Notes: generated by a model not told the origin, from the letters alone. A stretch of 64,000 nt of DNA from Marinomonas pontica (GCF_026191375.1 NZ_JAODTL010000038.1:1-64000); one strand, 5' to 3'. Shown: positions 31,671 to 41,744, numbered from the stretch's first letter. Numbers and translations are program-made.

Positions 31671-32036
31671 ATGGTGAATATACACAAGACATTTGTGCAT
31701 CGAGTGTTGATTGGTCTGTCTGTTTTTGGCTTAGCGGCATGCAGTTCGGTTCATAAAGACACCACACATCTTAATGAAAGTGATGAGATGGAAGATATTT
31801 CTCAAACCAACTCGGCTGAATACCTTTGCAACAACACGCTTTTAACTGTGTTGTTCCATGCAGAAAATGCCCAAGTAAACTGGAAGGATAAAAACTACCA
31901 TCTGACACATGCCATCAGTGCTTCTGGTGCTTTTTATCTAGGGGAAGGTTTGTCATTTTGGATTCATGGTGATGAAGCCGAAATTGAGCAAGGTGTCGTA
32001 AAAACTCAATGTCACCTTGTTCGAGTTGACTCTTAA
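31671..32036 (+). CDS. Putative MliC-like lipoprotein (C-type lysozyme inhibitor family)
   Basis: A 121-residue lipoprotein: signal MVNIHKTFVHRVLIGL with lipobox LAAC, an acidic linker, then a compact beta-domain with two cysteines (YLCNNTLLTVLF and KTQCHLV). The pattern of YxCxN near the start, a SASGAFYLGEGLSFWIHGDEA-like core region and a C-terminal cysteine fits the MliC/PliC fold, which blocks host or environmental C-type lysozymes. The match is by pattern, so moderately sure. ATG 31671 is preferred over 31659 because GGAG lies 6 bp before it. It stands alone between the FMN-riboswitch region and cobJ. Confidence 0.65.
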   Translation: MVNIHKTFVHRVLIGLSVFGLAACSSVHKDTTHLNESDEMEDISQTNSAEYLCNNTLLTVLFHAENAQVNWKDKNYHLTHAISASGAFYLGEGLSFWIHGDEAEIEQGVVKTQCHLVRVDS

Positions 32037-32167
32037 ATAGCTTTCAAATTAGATCACCTGAAGGGCGTTCACCTTAAATCGTGGTGTTTTCATCCCGTCA
32101 CATTTGCAATACGTGTACAATGGCTTCATTCGCGCCTTAGGGCGCATGATTCCATTGTAGAGAACGT

Positions 32168-32944
32168 ATGAGTAAGCTATTTGTCATGGGCATGGGCCCA
32201 GGTGATTTGGGTTTGGTTGCCCCTAATGCAACCGCAGCATTGTCTGTTTGCAGCGATTGGGTTGCCTACGGGTATTATCTTGATTTGCTTGGCGAACTGA
32301 GCGAAGGAAAAACTTTCCACAATTTGCCACTTGGTGAAGAAATTGGTCGCGCTCGATTGGCCTTAGATCTTGCAGCAGAAGGCAAAAATACCGCGTTAAT
32401 TTCCAGTGGCGATATTGGTATTTACGCCATGGCAACCTTAGTATTTGAGTTGCTGGACATGCAATTACAAGGCAAAGAAAACCACCCTGAATGGCTCGAT
32501 GTGGACATTGAAGTCATCCCCGGGATTTCAGCAATGCAAGCCGGCGCCAGCCGCGTGGGTGCCATGTTAGGGCACGATTTTTGTACCATTTCACTTTCTG
32601 ATCTTTTAACGCCATGGGAAACCATCGATAAGCGCTTGCATGCCTGTGGCGCAGGCGACTTTGTTGTGTCTTTTTACAACCCCGTGTCGAAAAAACGTGA
32701 TTGGCAACTTAACCACGCGCGTGATGTCCTATTGCAATACCGTCCTGTCAGCACGCCAGTCATGATTGGCCGTCAACTGACACGCCCAGAAGAAGAGATT
32801 ACTTTTACAACACTGGGAAAATTAGACGCAAAAGACGTGGACATGTTTACCATGGTGAGTGTTGGTAACTCGGATACGAAACACATAGTGAATGGTGAGA
32901 AACAGTGGATTTATACGCCACGTGGTTACTCAAAAAAACTTTAG
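32168..32944 (+). CDS. cobJ: Precorrin-3B C17-methyltransferase
   Basis: A 258-residue SAM-dependent tetrapyrrole methylase of the CobJ/CbiH type, which methylates C17 and contracts the corrin ring. Visible are the N-terminal GMGPGDLGLVAPNA, the central SSGDIGIYAMATLVFELL and VIPGISAMQAGASRVGAMLG. It opens the cobalamin cluster cobJ-cobM-cobW-cobN-cbiX; the leader has no B12 riboswitch that I can see. cobM follows after 35 bp. Confidence 0.93.
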   Translation: MSKLFVMGMGPGDLGLVAPNATAALSVCSDWVAYGYYLDLLGELSEGKTFHNLPLGEEIGRARLALDLAAEGKNTALISSGDIGIYAMATLVFELLDMQLQGKENHPEWLDVDIEVIPGISAMQAGASRVGAMLGHDFCTISLSDLLTPWETIDKRLHACGAGDFVVSFYNPVSKKRDWQLNHARDVLLQYRPVSTPVMIGRQLTRPEEEITFTTLGKLDAKDVDMFTMVSVGNSDTKHIVNGEKQWIYTPRGYSKKL

Positions 32945-32979
32945 TTAATCAAGATGTTAATACGATTAAGAGACACAAT

Positions 32980-33786
32980 ATGACGGTTTATTTTATTGGC
33001 GCCGGCCCAGGTGACCCAGACTTGATGACAATCAAAGCCGTCAAAACAATGGAACGTTGTCCTATTGTTTTGTACGCAGGTTCATTGATTCCTCCTCAGG
33101 TGATAGACAGTGTTCGCGGTTCTGCTGAAGCCATTTATGACACAGCGGAAATGAATTTAGACGAAACCACCGCGGTGATAGAAAAAGCGGCGCAAGAAGG
33201 CAAAGACGTTGCGCGTTTGCAGTGCGGAGACCCCGCGCTGTATGGCGCGATCGGTGAACAGATTCGTCGATTGGAAGCATTAGATATAGATTACGAAGTG
33301 ATTCCAGGGGTTAGTGCCGTTGCGGCTTCCGCCGCTATGCTAAGAAAAGAATTGACCTTGTCTGGCGTTTCTCAGACGGTGATTATGACGAGATACGAAG
33401 GCAAAACTCCTTTCCCTGAGCGTGAGCGTTTACCTGCGCTTGCTCAAAGTGGTGCGACCTTAGCAATTCACCTTGGGGTGACGCGTATCCACAAAATTGT
33501 AGATGAACTTATCCCACATTATGGCGCTGATTGCCCTGTGGCGGTGTGTTATCGCACCAGCTGGCCAGACCAAGATTATGTGGTGGGTACTTTGTCGGAT
33601 ATTGTGGCAAAAGTACGTGAGAAAAAATTCACACGAACCAGTCTCATTTTGGTTGGTAAAGTATTAGATACAGAAGATTTCGCTGACTCTTATTTATACG
33701 ACAAAGGGCAAGCGCACATCTTTCGACCGATACATAAAAAAACAACAAGCGACACAGTCTGTATCGCCACGGACAACAAGGACTAA
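32980..33786 (+). CDS. cobM: Precorrin-4 C11-methyltransferase
   Basis: A 268-residue SAM-dependent methylase that methylates C11 of precorrin-4. It starts MTVYFIGAGPGDPDLMTIKA and contains LQCGDPALYGAIGEQ and VIPGVSAVAASAAML. I use ATG 32980, with AAGAGA upstream; the frame is open from 32905 but that part overlaps cobJ. It lies 3 bp before cobW. Confidence 0.94.
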   Translation: MTVYFIGAGPGDPDLMTIKAVKTMERCPIVLYAGSLIPPQVIDSVRGSAEAIYDTAEMNLDETTAVIEKAAQEGKDVARLQCGDPALYGAIGEQIRRLEALDIDYEVIPGVSAVAASAAMLRKELTLSGVSQTVIMTRYEGKTPFPERERLPALAQSGATLAIHLGVTRIHKIVDELIPHYGADCPVAVCYRTSWPDQDYVVGTLSDIVAKVREKKFTRTSLILVGKVLDTEDFADSYLYDKGQAHIFRPIHKKTTSDTVCIATDNKD

Positions 33787-33789
33787 ATC

Positions 33790-34875
33790 ATGCAATTAAA
33801 TAAAATCCCCACCACCATAGTGACTGGTTTTTTAGGAAGCGGAAAAACGACCTTGCTTTCAAACGTTTTGAAGCAAGCTGCTGGAAAGCGCATTGCGGTT
33901 ATCGTTAATGAATTTGGTGAGCTAGACATTGACTCAGAGCTACTGCGCTCTTGTCCATTGGATTGCCCGGATGAAGGTCAGGAAGCGACTGGACAACGCG
34001 GTGATGATGGTTTCTATGAATTAGCAAATGGGTGTATTTGCTGTACGGTAGAAGAAGAGTTCTTACCGGTGATGGAACAGCTGGTGGCGCGCAGAGATGA
34101 CATAGACCATATTTTAATTGAAACCAGTGGATTGGCGTTGCCAAAGCCTTTGGTACAAGCGTTTAACTGGCCAGGTATCAAAGAGTATTGCACCGTTGAT
34201 GCGGTAATCACTGTGGTCGATGGTCCTGCTGTAGCCGCAGGGCGTTTTGCTCATGATGAAGACAAAGTTCAGGCACAGCGCCAAGCGGACGAGAGTCTAG
34301 ACCATGACCCAAGCTTGCAAGAGCTGTTAGACGATCAGTTGAGTGCAGCAGATCTAGTTGTTGTCAGTAAAAATGATCTATTGAACGACGAAGAGAGAGC
34401 ACGAGTGCAAGACATTATCAGTCATGAAGTGCCAAATACGGTGAAAACCGTGTACATCGAAAATGGAGAAGCCGCACTTGATATGTTGCTAGGCATTGAT
34501 GCTGCAACGGAAAGTCGAATCGACGAAGTGCATAACCACCATGATCATCATCATGCTCACGGCGCGCACCACGATCATGCCCATGACCACTTTGATTCTT
34601 TTGTTATTACCTTGGGTGAAGTGCAGTCTGACCTTTTGCAAGAAACCCTCACTCAGCTGGTTGAAGAGCATAATATTTTTCGTATAAAAGGGTTTGCGGC
34701 AGTACATGGCAAACCGATGCGCCAAGTATTTCAGGCTGTAGGAACGCGTTTAGACCGTTATTTTGATCGCTTGTGGCAGCCTGAAGAGGTGCGTAAAACC
34801 CAGCTGGTATTTATCGGTAAAGGCATTAGTAAAGAGCAGGTTGAGAATATATTACATGATGCTTTGAGTGCTTAA
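33790..34875 (+). CDS. cobW: Cobalamin biosynthesis GTPase CobW
   Basis: A 361-residue G3E-family GTPase. The P-loop GFLGSGKTT lies at about residues 13-21, the metal-binding GCICC near 80, NKXD-like SKNDLL near 195 and a histidine-rich insertion around 243-264. The C-terminal CobW_C domain follows. CobW proteins are thought to deliver cobalt to the late cobaltochelatase. It sits directly before cobN, matching that role. About 105 bp of repeat-derived sequence separates its stop from the region of the cobN start. Confidence 0.94.
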   Translation: MQLNKIPTTIVTGFLGSGKTTLLSNVLKQAAGKRIAVIVNEFGELDIDSELLRSCPLDCPDEGQEATGQRGDDGFYELANGCICCTVEEEFLPVMEQLVARRDDIDHILIETSGLALPKPLVQAFNWPGIKEYCTVDAVITVVDGPAVAAGRFAHDEDKVQAQRQADESLDHDPSLQELLDDQLSAADLVVVSKNDLLNDEERARVQDIISHEVPNTVKTVYIENGEAALDMLLGIDAATESRIDEVHNHHDHHHAHGAHHDHAHDHFDSFVITLGEVQSDLLQETLTQLVEEHNIFRIKGFAAVHGKPMRQVFQAVGTRLDRYFDRLWQPEEVRKTQLVFIGKGISKEQVENILHDALSA

Positions 34876-35030
34876 CCCCTCCCAGCCTCCTCCTTGGCAA
34901 GGGGAGGAGCTAGACATTCTCTCCCCTTGTATCTTTGAAGGGGAGGGTTAGGGGAGGGTTAAGAGGGCTATGCCAAGCTCGTAATGAAAAAACTATGGAT
35001 TCTCGCCTTCGCGGGAATGACGGGTAAGTA
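34876..35030. repeat. Interspersed palindromic repeat sequence between cobW and cobN
   Basis: Two GC-rich inverted repeats are seen: CTCCTCCTT with AAGGGGAGGAG, and CTCCCCTT (34921-34928) with AAGGGGAG (34938-34945) followed by GGTTAGGGGAGGGTT. A third hairpin pairs ATTCTCGC (34999-35006) with GCGGGAAT (35011-35018) in a segment starting CTATGGATTC. The GGGGAGGG units recur in the repeats around 55.5-57.1 kb. The segment creates a fake in-frame extension (from 34984) to cobN. Confidence 0.7.
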
Positions 35031-35052
35031 CAAGAAAGAAGCTGGAGAAACC

Positions 35053-38000
35053 GTGCACTTATTAGCAGCCAAACCGGGTGGCTTTGTTGACGACGAAGGG
35101 ATTGTCGATCTTGGGCAATCCCCAGCAGACTTAGTTATTTTGGCCGCGGCGGACAGTGTGCTCGGTGCACTTGGCAGTGCACTTGATCAAGTCGCTTCTC
35201 TCAATCGTCCCCATGATGGATTGAACAACGTCCGATTGCCGAGTGTTCGTCTTGCCAATTGGATGCAGTTAGTCAAACCCGCGGCTTACGATTTGTACGA
35301 ACACAAGGTGCTCGATCACGCTAAAGTGGTCGTGGTATCTTTGTTAGGCGGTGAGCATTACTGGGCATACGGTTTTCAGCGCTTGCAAGAATGGGCACAA
35401 GGCAAAGAAGGTCGCACGCTTATCATCGTGCCGGGCGACGATTCGCAAGACCCTTCACTAATGAACGTTTCCACTGCAAAATCAGAAGACTGTCATCGAG
35501 TGTGGCGTTATTTGCGTGAAAGCGGCCAAGTTAACTCTCAGCAATTGTTCTATTTCCTCATTGATCGTTATTTTGGGTCGCCGTGTGCTTGGCAAGAGCC
35601 TACTCCTTTACCCAGTGCTTTGATTTATCATGCGGGGCATTCTGCTGGCTTTGCCCAGTGGCAAAATCATTATTCCGATGAATTAGCGCAAGGCACTCCG
35701 GTCGCTATTTTGGCGTTTTATCGCTCTCATCTTCAAAGTGGCAACACCGTGATGTTTGATCGCTTGATCGAAGTGCTAGAGCAAGAAGGTCTGGTTCCGT
35801 TGGCAGTGGCGGTAAGCTCCTTAAAAGACGATGTCTCGGTAGGCTTGATCGAATCGTTAGTGGAACGCACACAAGCCAAGGTGATTTTAAACACCACAGG
35901 TTTCGCGGCAAATCGCGTGGGCAGTCCAGATTTGGCTTCTGAGCCAACGGATTTTCAATCGGCTTTTGCTTCGCCCATCCCCGTTTTGCAGTTGATCTTG
36001 TCTGGAAGTACTGAAGAAGATTGGCAAGCGCAAACTCAAGGGCTTCGCAGTCGTGATGTGGCCATGCAAATTGTCTTGCCAGAAATGGACGGTCGCATTA
36101 TTACTCGTGCAGTCAGTTTCAAAGCGTTAAGCCATTACAACGACATCGCCCAAGTCGATTTAGTGCGTTACGAATTGCAAGAAGAGCGTGCGCGTTTTGT
36201 TGCTCAACTTGCTAAGCGTTTCGCCAATTTAGCCTGCAAACCGAATCATCAAAAACGCATCGCTCTGGTGCTGGCGAATTACCCAACCAAAGACGGCCGT
36301 ATTGGTAACGGCGTAGGCTTGGACACACCGGCCTCGACAGTGAATCTATTAAAAGCCTTAGAATCGGCGGGCTATCCGATTGCGAATATTCCCGACCACG
36401 GCAACGCTTTGATCGAAGAGCTACTTGGCGCGGTGACCAATAACCCCAATACCTTACATGAACGTGGCTGTTGGCAAAGTATCGCCTTGGAAGACTACTT
36501 ACACTATTTTTATCAGTTGCCATTGGAATGCCAACACGCCGTTTGGGATCGCTGGGGGCCACCGGAAGAAGACCATAAATGCCGCGAGCAAAACGGCCAA
36601 CGTCGCATCATGCTAGCGGGTATTCGCTTAGGAGAAACGTTTGTCGGTATTCAGCCGGCTCGTGGTTTCAATTTAGATCTCGCGGCGAATTATCATGACC
36701 CAGATTTGATTCCGCCTCACAGTTATTTGGCCTTCTATTTTTGGTTGCGCCATGTCTATAAGGTCGACGCTTTTGTGCATGTGGGCAAACATGGCAACCT
36801 TGAATGGTTGCCGGGCAAAGGCACAGCATTATCAGATCAGTGTTGGCCAGATATTGCGTTAGGGCCGATGCCGCATTTTTACCCTTTCATTGTGAATGAT
36901 CCGGGTGAGGGCGCGCAGGCTAAGCGCCGCACCCAAGCTGTGATTGTTGACCATCTTATGCCGCCGATGACCCGCGCTGAAACTTATGGCGATATGGCGG
37001 AGTTAGAAAGTTTAGTTGATGAGTATTACCAAGCCATGGGCATGGACGTACGTCGAGAAACTTGGCTGCGTGAACAGATTCTTGAAAAAGTCCAAACCAC
37101 ACATTTGCTTGAAGAGCTGGCAGGGATAGAAGCGGACAACGATGAGTCCGTGCTGGAAGGGTTAGATACTTACTTATGTGAGATAAAAGAGGCGCAAATT
37201 CGTCATGGATTGCATCGCTTAGGGGAGTTACCCGAGGACGATAAACTGGCCGATACGCTGGTGGCATTATTGCGATTACCGCGCGGAAGTGAGATCACCA
37301 GTCAAGGGATTCTCCACGCTTTAGTCAAAGATTTATCGTTGCAACAAGACGATTTTGATCCGATGAAAAGTGAGCGAACGTTATGGCTTGGCAATAAGCC
37401 CGAGCGTTTACAGTCTGTAAGCGAACTAACGTGGCGGACTCATGCGGATACCAAGGAGCGCTTGGAGCTAATGGCCAAGGCGTTGGTCCTGAGCCATTTG
37501 ATTGGTAAAGCTTCCATTGATGAGCTGGCCATACTCTTGCCGCAAACCGCTGCGTTGTTAGCTCACAGTAAAAAGCGCTTGTTTGTCGCGCTGCAGCAAA
37601 GTGCAAACGACGAGATTCAGGCATTAATCACGGGCTTGGCGGGCGGTTTTATTCCTCCTGGACCAAGTGGTGCGCCGACGCGCGGCCGATTAGATACCTT
37701 GCCCACAGGGCGCAACTTTTTCTCCGTTGATAACCGCGCGATTCCGTCTCCGGCGGCTTGGGCGATTGGCCAGCAGTCCGCTGAAGCGCTCATTCAGCGG
37801 CATTTACAAGAACATGGTGATTACCCTAGAGACTTAGGCTTGTCCGTGTGGGGAACGGCCACCATGCGAACGGGCGGCGATGATATTGCTCAAGCGTTTG
37901 CTTTAATGGGAGTTCGGCCGATTTGGGCGCCGGGCTCGAATCGTGTGACGGATTTTGAGGTGCTTTCTTGCATGCAGTTAGGTCGTCCGCGAGTGGATGT

Positions 38001-38948
38001 CACCTTACGTGTCTCCGGTTTCTTTCGAGATGCTTTCGCCAACGTTATGCGGCTTTACGATGCGGCGGTGCAAGCCATTGCCGATTATCAAGAGCCGGGC
38101 ACAGGCAATGTTATTCGTGACAATGTGGAAGCGCGAAAAAGCACATTACTGGCTCAAGGCATGGGTGAATCCGAGGCAAATCGTCAAGCCACCTATCGCG
38201 TTTTCGGCAGTAAACCCGGGGCTTATGGCGCGGGTTTGCAAGGTTTAATCGACGAGCGTTGCTGGGACACCAAAGCCGACTTAGCGGAAGCTTATGTTAA
38301 CTGGGGGGGTACGCTTATGGTTCTTATGGTTCTTATGGCGACGGGGCTGACAATCAAGGAAATGGCGAAGGCGTAGAGGCAAAAGACGCGTTTGTGGCGC
38401 GTTTGTCGCAGTTGGACGCGGTGGTGCAAAACCAAGATAACCGCGAGCACGATATACTTGATTCGGACGATTATTATCAATTTCAAGGCGGTATGACCAA
38501 TGCCGTTACCGAGTTTAGTGGTCAAGCGCCCAGTGTTTATCACAGTGACCACTCGAACCCGAGTTCGCCTAAAATTCGCACCCTAAAAGAAGAGCTGAAT
38601 CGCGTCGTACGTTCGCGAGTGTTGAATCCAAAATGGATCGACGCCATGCAAACGCACGGTTATAAAGGCGCGTTTGAAATGACCGCTACTGTGGATTATT
38701 TATTTGCTTATGATGCGACGACCGATTTGGTCTCGGATTATCAATACGAACAAGTCACCGATAGGTTGTTGCTCGATCCAGACAACCAAGCCTTCATGCG
38801 AGATAATAATCCTCATGCATTAGAAGAAATGGGCGAGCGTCTATTAGAAGCAATACAGCGCGGCATGTGGCAAAATGCGGGCGATTATAAAGACAGCATT
38901 CAATCCTTGTTGCTTGATTTGGATCAGCAACAAGAACAAAGCCTGTGA
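35053..38948 (+). CDS. cobN: Aerobic cobaltochelatase large subunit CobN, interrupted by a frameshift at a G7 tract
   Basis: CobN inserts cobalt into hydrogenobyrinate a,c-diamide together with CobS/CobT-like or ChlID-like partners. The protein starts at GTG 35053 (MHLLAAKPGGFVDDEGIV), with GGAG 5 bp upstream; an ATG at 34984 is repeat-derived. The first frame ends at 38376 after running out of register at a run of seven G (38303-38309). From 38310 the adjacent frame reads YAYGSYGSYGDGADNQ and continues with typical CobN C-terminal sequence (QDNREHDILDSDDYYQFQGG) to 38948. One missing G explains it; the restored length is about 1,299 residues, normal for the family. No chelatase partner gene is in the window. 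cbiX follows. Confidence 0.9.
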
Positions 38949-39031
38949 TCTTGGGCAGAAGGTCACTTGTAACCTTGTTGGCAGTCACTTGACTGATTGT
39001 CAGCTAAGTCGAATACAGAAAGAGAGAAAGC

Positions 39032-40291
39032 ATGAAAAATTCAGAACAGGCCAAAAAGGGCATTATGATTTGTGGCCACGGCAGCCGTGATAAAGACGCA
39101 GAGCGTGAGTTTGGTCTAGTAGCAAAAGGACTAAAAGAGCGTTTTCCCGATTTACCTGTCGAGTATGGCTTTTTGGAATTTTCTGCCCCTAACATTCATA
39201 TGGGTTTAAACAGCTTGGTTGACCAAGGTGTTGAAGAAATTTATGCGGTGCCTGGCATGTTGTTCGCAGCAACGCATGCGAAAAACGACATTCCTTCGGT
39301 GTTAACCACTTACGAAGAAAAACACCCAGGTTTGCACATCACTTATGGCCGTGAGTTAGGCTTACAAGATGACATGATCGATGCCTTCCAAGCGCGCATT
39401 TATGAATCATTGGGGTTGGACCCTGAAAATCCGCCAGCCAACCTTTATGACACTCTGTTGGTCGTCGTTGGTCGTGGTACATCGGATACGTCTGCGAACG
39501 CAGAAGCGGCGAAGTTAACGCGCATTGTTAACGAAAATATGGGCTTTGGCTGGGCGGATACGGTTTACTCTGGCGTAACATATCCGTCTGTAGGGGTTGG
39601 TTTAGAAAACCTAATGAAGCTAGGCTACAAGCGCATAGTGGTTGCCCCATATTTCTTATTTACTGGTCGCTTGATCAAACGTATTCAAGGTTATGTCGAC
39701 AAGGTGGCTCAAGCTAATCCAAGTATTGAGTTCATTCAAACACCTTACCTAAATGACCATCCGCGGGTCATTGATGCTTTTCAAAATCGTGTGGAAGAAA
39801 TCATGCAAGGGGAATGGCAGACTGGTGAAGAAACCTTGATGAATTCTTTTAAGCGACGTTTGGCGGCAGGTGAGGTGGATGTTCACCACCATCACGCTGA
39901 GTTTGTTGACCCACAAGACGACACGCAAGGCTTGTCTAGTTTTGACCTTAAACATGCTGTTGTCTCTTCGGGGGAGTTGTCTCACTCCTCTGTGCTTAAA
40001 CCGCATTCTCACGATCATAGTCACGGACATTCGCATGATCATGGACACTCTCATGGTCATGGTCATGGTCATGGTCATGGTCATGGTCATGGTCATAGCC
40101 ACGGACATTCACATGATCATGGGCATTCTCATGGTGTTTACAAGCACATTGGCCACCCAATGGGGCCACGCACCATGATTGGTGAAGGGATTTGTTGTTG
40201 TTTTATGGGGCAGTTTACACAAGACATTCTTGAAGAAGAGAAAGACAAAATCGACGGTGATTGCACGAAAACCGCATTTGCCCACAAGTAA
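39032..40291 (+). CDS. cbiX: Sirohydrochlorin cobaltochelatase CbiX, long form with His-rich tail
   Basis: A 419-residue protein with two CbiX-like chelatase domains: residues about 10-130 (MICGHGSRDKDAEREF) and 145-270 (VVVGRGTSDTSANAEAAKL). Then comes a histidine-rich segment (about 325-370) dominated by HG and HS repeats encoded by a hexamer tandem array. The C-terminal region has HPMGPRTMIGEGICCCFMG, a cysteine triplet found in long CbiX proteins and possibly holding an Fe-S cluster. CbiX inserts cobalt early, into sirohydrochlorin, as in the anaerobic route, while neighbouring cobN belongs to the late, aerobic route. AAAGAGAGAAAG precedes the ATG. The His-rich tail may bind or store cobalt. 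Confidence 0.88.
   Translation: MKNSEQAKKGIMICGHGSRDKDAEREFGLVAKGLKERFPDLPVEYGFLEFSAPNIHMGLNSLVDQGVEEIYAVPGMLFAATHAKNDIPSVLTTYEEKHPGLHITYGRELGLQDDMIDAFQARIYESLGLDPENPPANLYDTLLVVVGRGTSDTSANAEAAKLTRIVNENMGFGWADTVYSGVTYPSVGVGLENLMKLGYKRIVVAPYFLFTGRLIKRIQGYVDKVAQANPSIEFIQTPYLNDHPRVIDAFQNRVEEIMQGEWQTGEETLMNSFKRRLAAGEVDVHHHHAEFVDPQDDTQGLSSFDLKHAVVSSGELSHSSVLKPHSHDHSHGHSHDHGHSHGHGHGHGHGHGHGHSHGHSHDHGHSHGVYKHIGHPMGPRTMIGEGICCCFMGQFTQDILEEEKDKIDGDCTKTAFAHK
40052..40093 (+). repeat. (CATGGT)7 tandem repeat within cbiX
   Basis: Seven perfect copies of CATGGT encode repeated His-Gly and are flanked by degenerate copies (CATAGC, CATGAT). The array adds or removes two residues per unit without breaking the frame, so the tail length may vary between strains. 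Confidence 0.9.
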
Positions 40292-40308
40292 TTCAGACGT
40301 TGCGGATA

Positions 40309-40350
40309 AAAAAATGCCAGCTTCTTTATGTAAAGTTGCTGGCATTTTTT
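40309..40350. terminator. Bidirectional terminator after cbiX
   Basis: AAAAAATGCCAGC (40309-40321) pairs with GCTGGCATTTTTT (40338-40350) between convergent cbiX and the lipoprotein gene. Confidence 0.92.
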
Positions 40351-40369
40351 GTGGTTTAACCAAATGTTA

Positions 40370-41581
40370 TTAGTTTGAAGTATCCATTTTAGTCTCACTT
40401 TCTACCGTTTCAGCGGGTGCCGCCACGGCGTCTTTTTCCTGTGTTTCTTTCTTTACTAGCGGCTGTTTTAGTTCCGCTAAGTCTTTGTTTAGTTTTTCAA
40501 TTTTTTCTTCTAGAAGTTTAGAGTACGCCACTTGGTTAGACAGCTTTTTACGAAGTTGTTGCTGAATGTCTTCGGATTCATTTAGGTTTTTCATTTCAGT
40601 GTTGATGAAAGTAACCACTGCTTTTCCTTGCTGCTCAAACGACAGGTCACGTTTGTCTTCTGTGCCAAGTGTGTAACTGATTTCAAACAGAATTTTTTCG
40701 TAGCCAGTAACGAAGTCTTCATAATCTTTTGATGACAAAGCTTTGAGCTTTTTCACTGTCAACGAAATCCGCTCTGCTCTTTTCACCGAAAAAAGAACCG
40801 CATCTGCTTTTTCTTTAATTGCATCGATTGCTCTTGGATCGGCGGCAATGAACGCCATTGTGGCATTCAATGATGCGGATACTTGAGACAGGGATTTCGG
40901 CGCATGTTGTGAAATGTCTGATTTAATGAGTCGATCGAGTTCTTTTTGAGCATCCGCTAAGTAAATTTTACTGACGGTTTTGACTTCAAGAGCGCGCTGA
41001 TTTGCGACCAACGCGGGTTGAGCGGCAATGGCATCTCCTGTTTTTTCGTCTGCAATTTGATCAACCAGTTTTTTTAACTCTGTGTTGAGTTCTTTGACTG
41101 TACTTGGAAAGTATTTTTCAGCGTCAATTTTTTTCAACTGTGCGTGATAATCAAAGGCTTCAGACAGAGTGGACAGGGATGTGGCTTTTAAGCTTCTTGC
41201 TTTGTCCATGCGGCTGTTAAATTGATTAAGACTTTCTTTGGCTGCGCCGATGTTGGTGGTAGAAGTAAAAAGCCCAGTGCTGCTGTTGGCTTCGGATGGG
41301 TCAAACTCAAATTTTGCGTAATATTCTTTCGCTTCCGCCAGTGCTTTATTGGCTTCTTCTATGTGCTTTGCTGCAAACCAGTCTAGCTCTTCTTCGACGC
41401 CTTTCGAGACTTGCTGTTCTGCTTGGTCTAACGAGGCTTTGAATTCGCTGATTTGACTGATGGTTTCAGACTGTTTAGCGTCTTCGCTTAGGTTCGATGC
41501 AGAGTCAGGGTTCGAGGCGCAACCTGCCAGTGTTAAAGTGATAGTGGTGAGCATTAACGCTAGCTTGAGTTCCTTTTTCAT
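40370..41581 (-). CDS. Hypothetical coiled-coil lipoprotein
   Basis: A 403-residue lipoprotein I do not recognise. The signal peptide ends in lipobox LTLAGC (Cys21). The mature part is almost wholly charged and helical, with coiled-coil-like stretches such as EIEKLNKDLAELKQ near residue 360-375 and repeated KxxLxxA segments through the middle. The C-terminus is a Lys/Glu/Ala-rich, probably disordered tail. Such architecture suggests a cell-envelope structural or adaptor role, but nothing proves it. It is convergent with cbiX and has no operon partner. Confidence 0.7.
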   Translation of the reverse strand: MKKELKLALMLTTITLTLAGCASNPDSASNLSEDAKQSETISQISEFKASLDQAEQQVSKGVEEELDWFAAKHIEEANKALAEAKEYYAKFEFDPSEANSSTGLFTSTTNIGAAKESLNQFNSRMDKARSLKATSLSTLSEAFDYHAQLKKIDAEKYFPSTVKELNTELKKLVDQIADEKTGDAIAAQPALVANQRALEVKTVSKIYLADAQKELDRLIKSDISQHAPKSLSQVSASLNATMAFIAADPRAIDAIKEKADAVLFSVKRAERISLTVKKLKALSSKDYEDFVTGYEKILFEISYTLGTEDKRDLSFEQQGKAVVTFINTEMKNLNESEDIQQQLRKKLSNQVAYSKLLEEKIEKLNKDLAELKQPLVKKETQEKDAVAAPAETVESETKMDTSN

Positions 41582-41683
41582 AACAGAGTTCCTTATCGGT
41601 TGATCAGTTCATAAATAAAACAGAAAGAGACAGTGTCGAAACTATAGCATTATTGTGCATGATTTGAGTAAAGAATGAGCAGG

Positions 41684-41712
41684 AAAAAAATAACCCCGAC
41701 AAAGCGGGGTTA
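41684..41712 (-). terminator. Terminator of the carboxynorspermidine operon
   Basis: On the minus strand TAACCCCG (41705-41712) pairs with CGGGGTTA (41691-41698), followed by TTTTTTT, 33 bp past the stop codon. Confidence 0.9.
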
Positions 41713-41744
41713 TGTAAAGTCAGGCTGGCTTTAGGGTATTGCTA

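Noticed and set aside
40040-40100. Short regular repeats that could suggest a CRISPR or minisatellite locus
   Set aside because: The 6-bp units are in frame in cbiX and encode His-Gly; there are no spacers.
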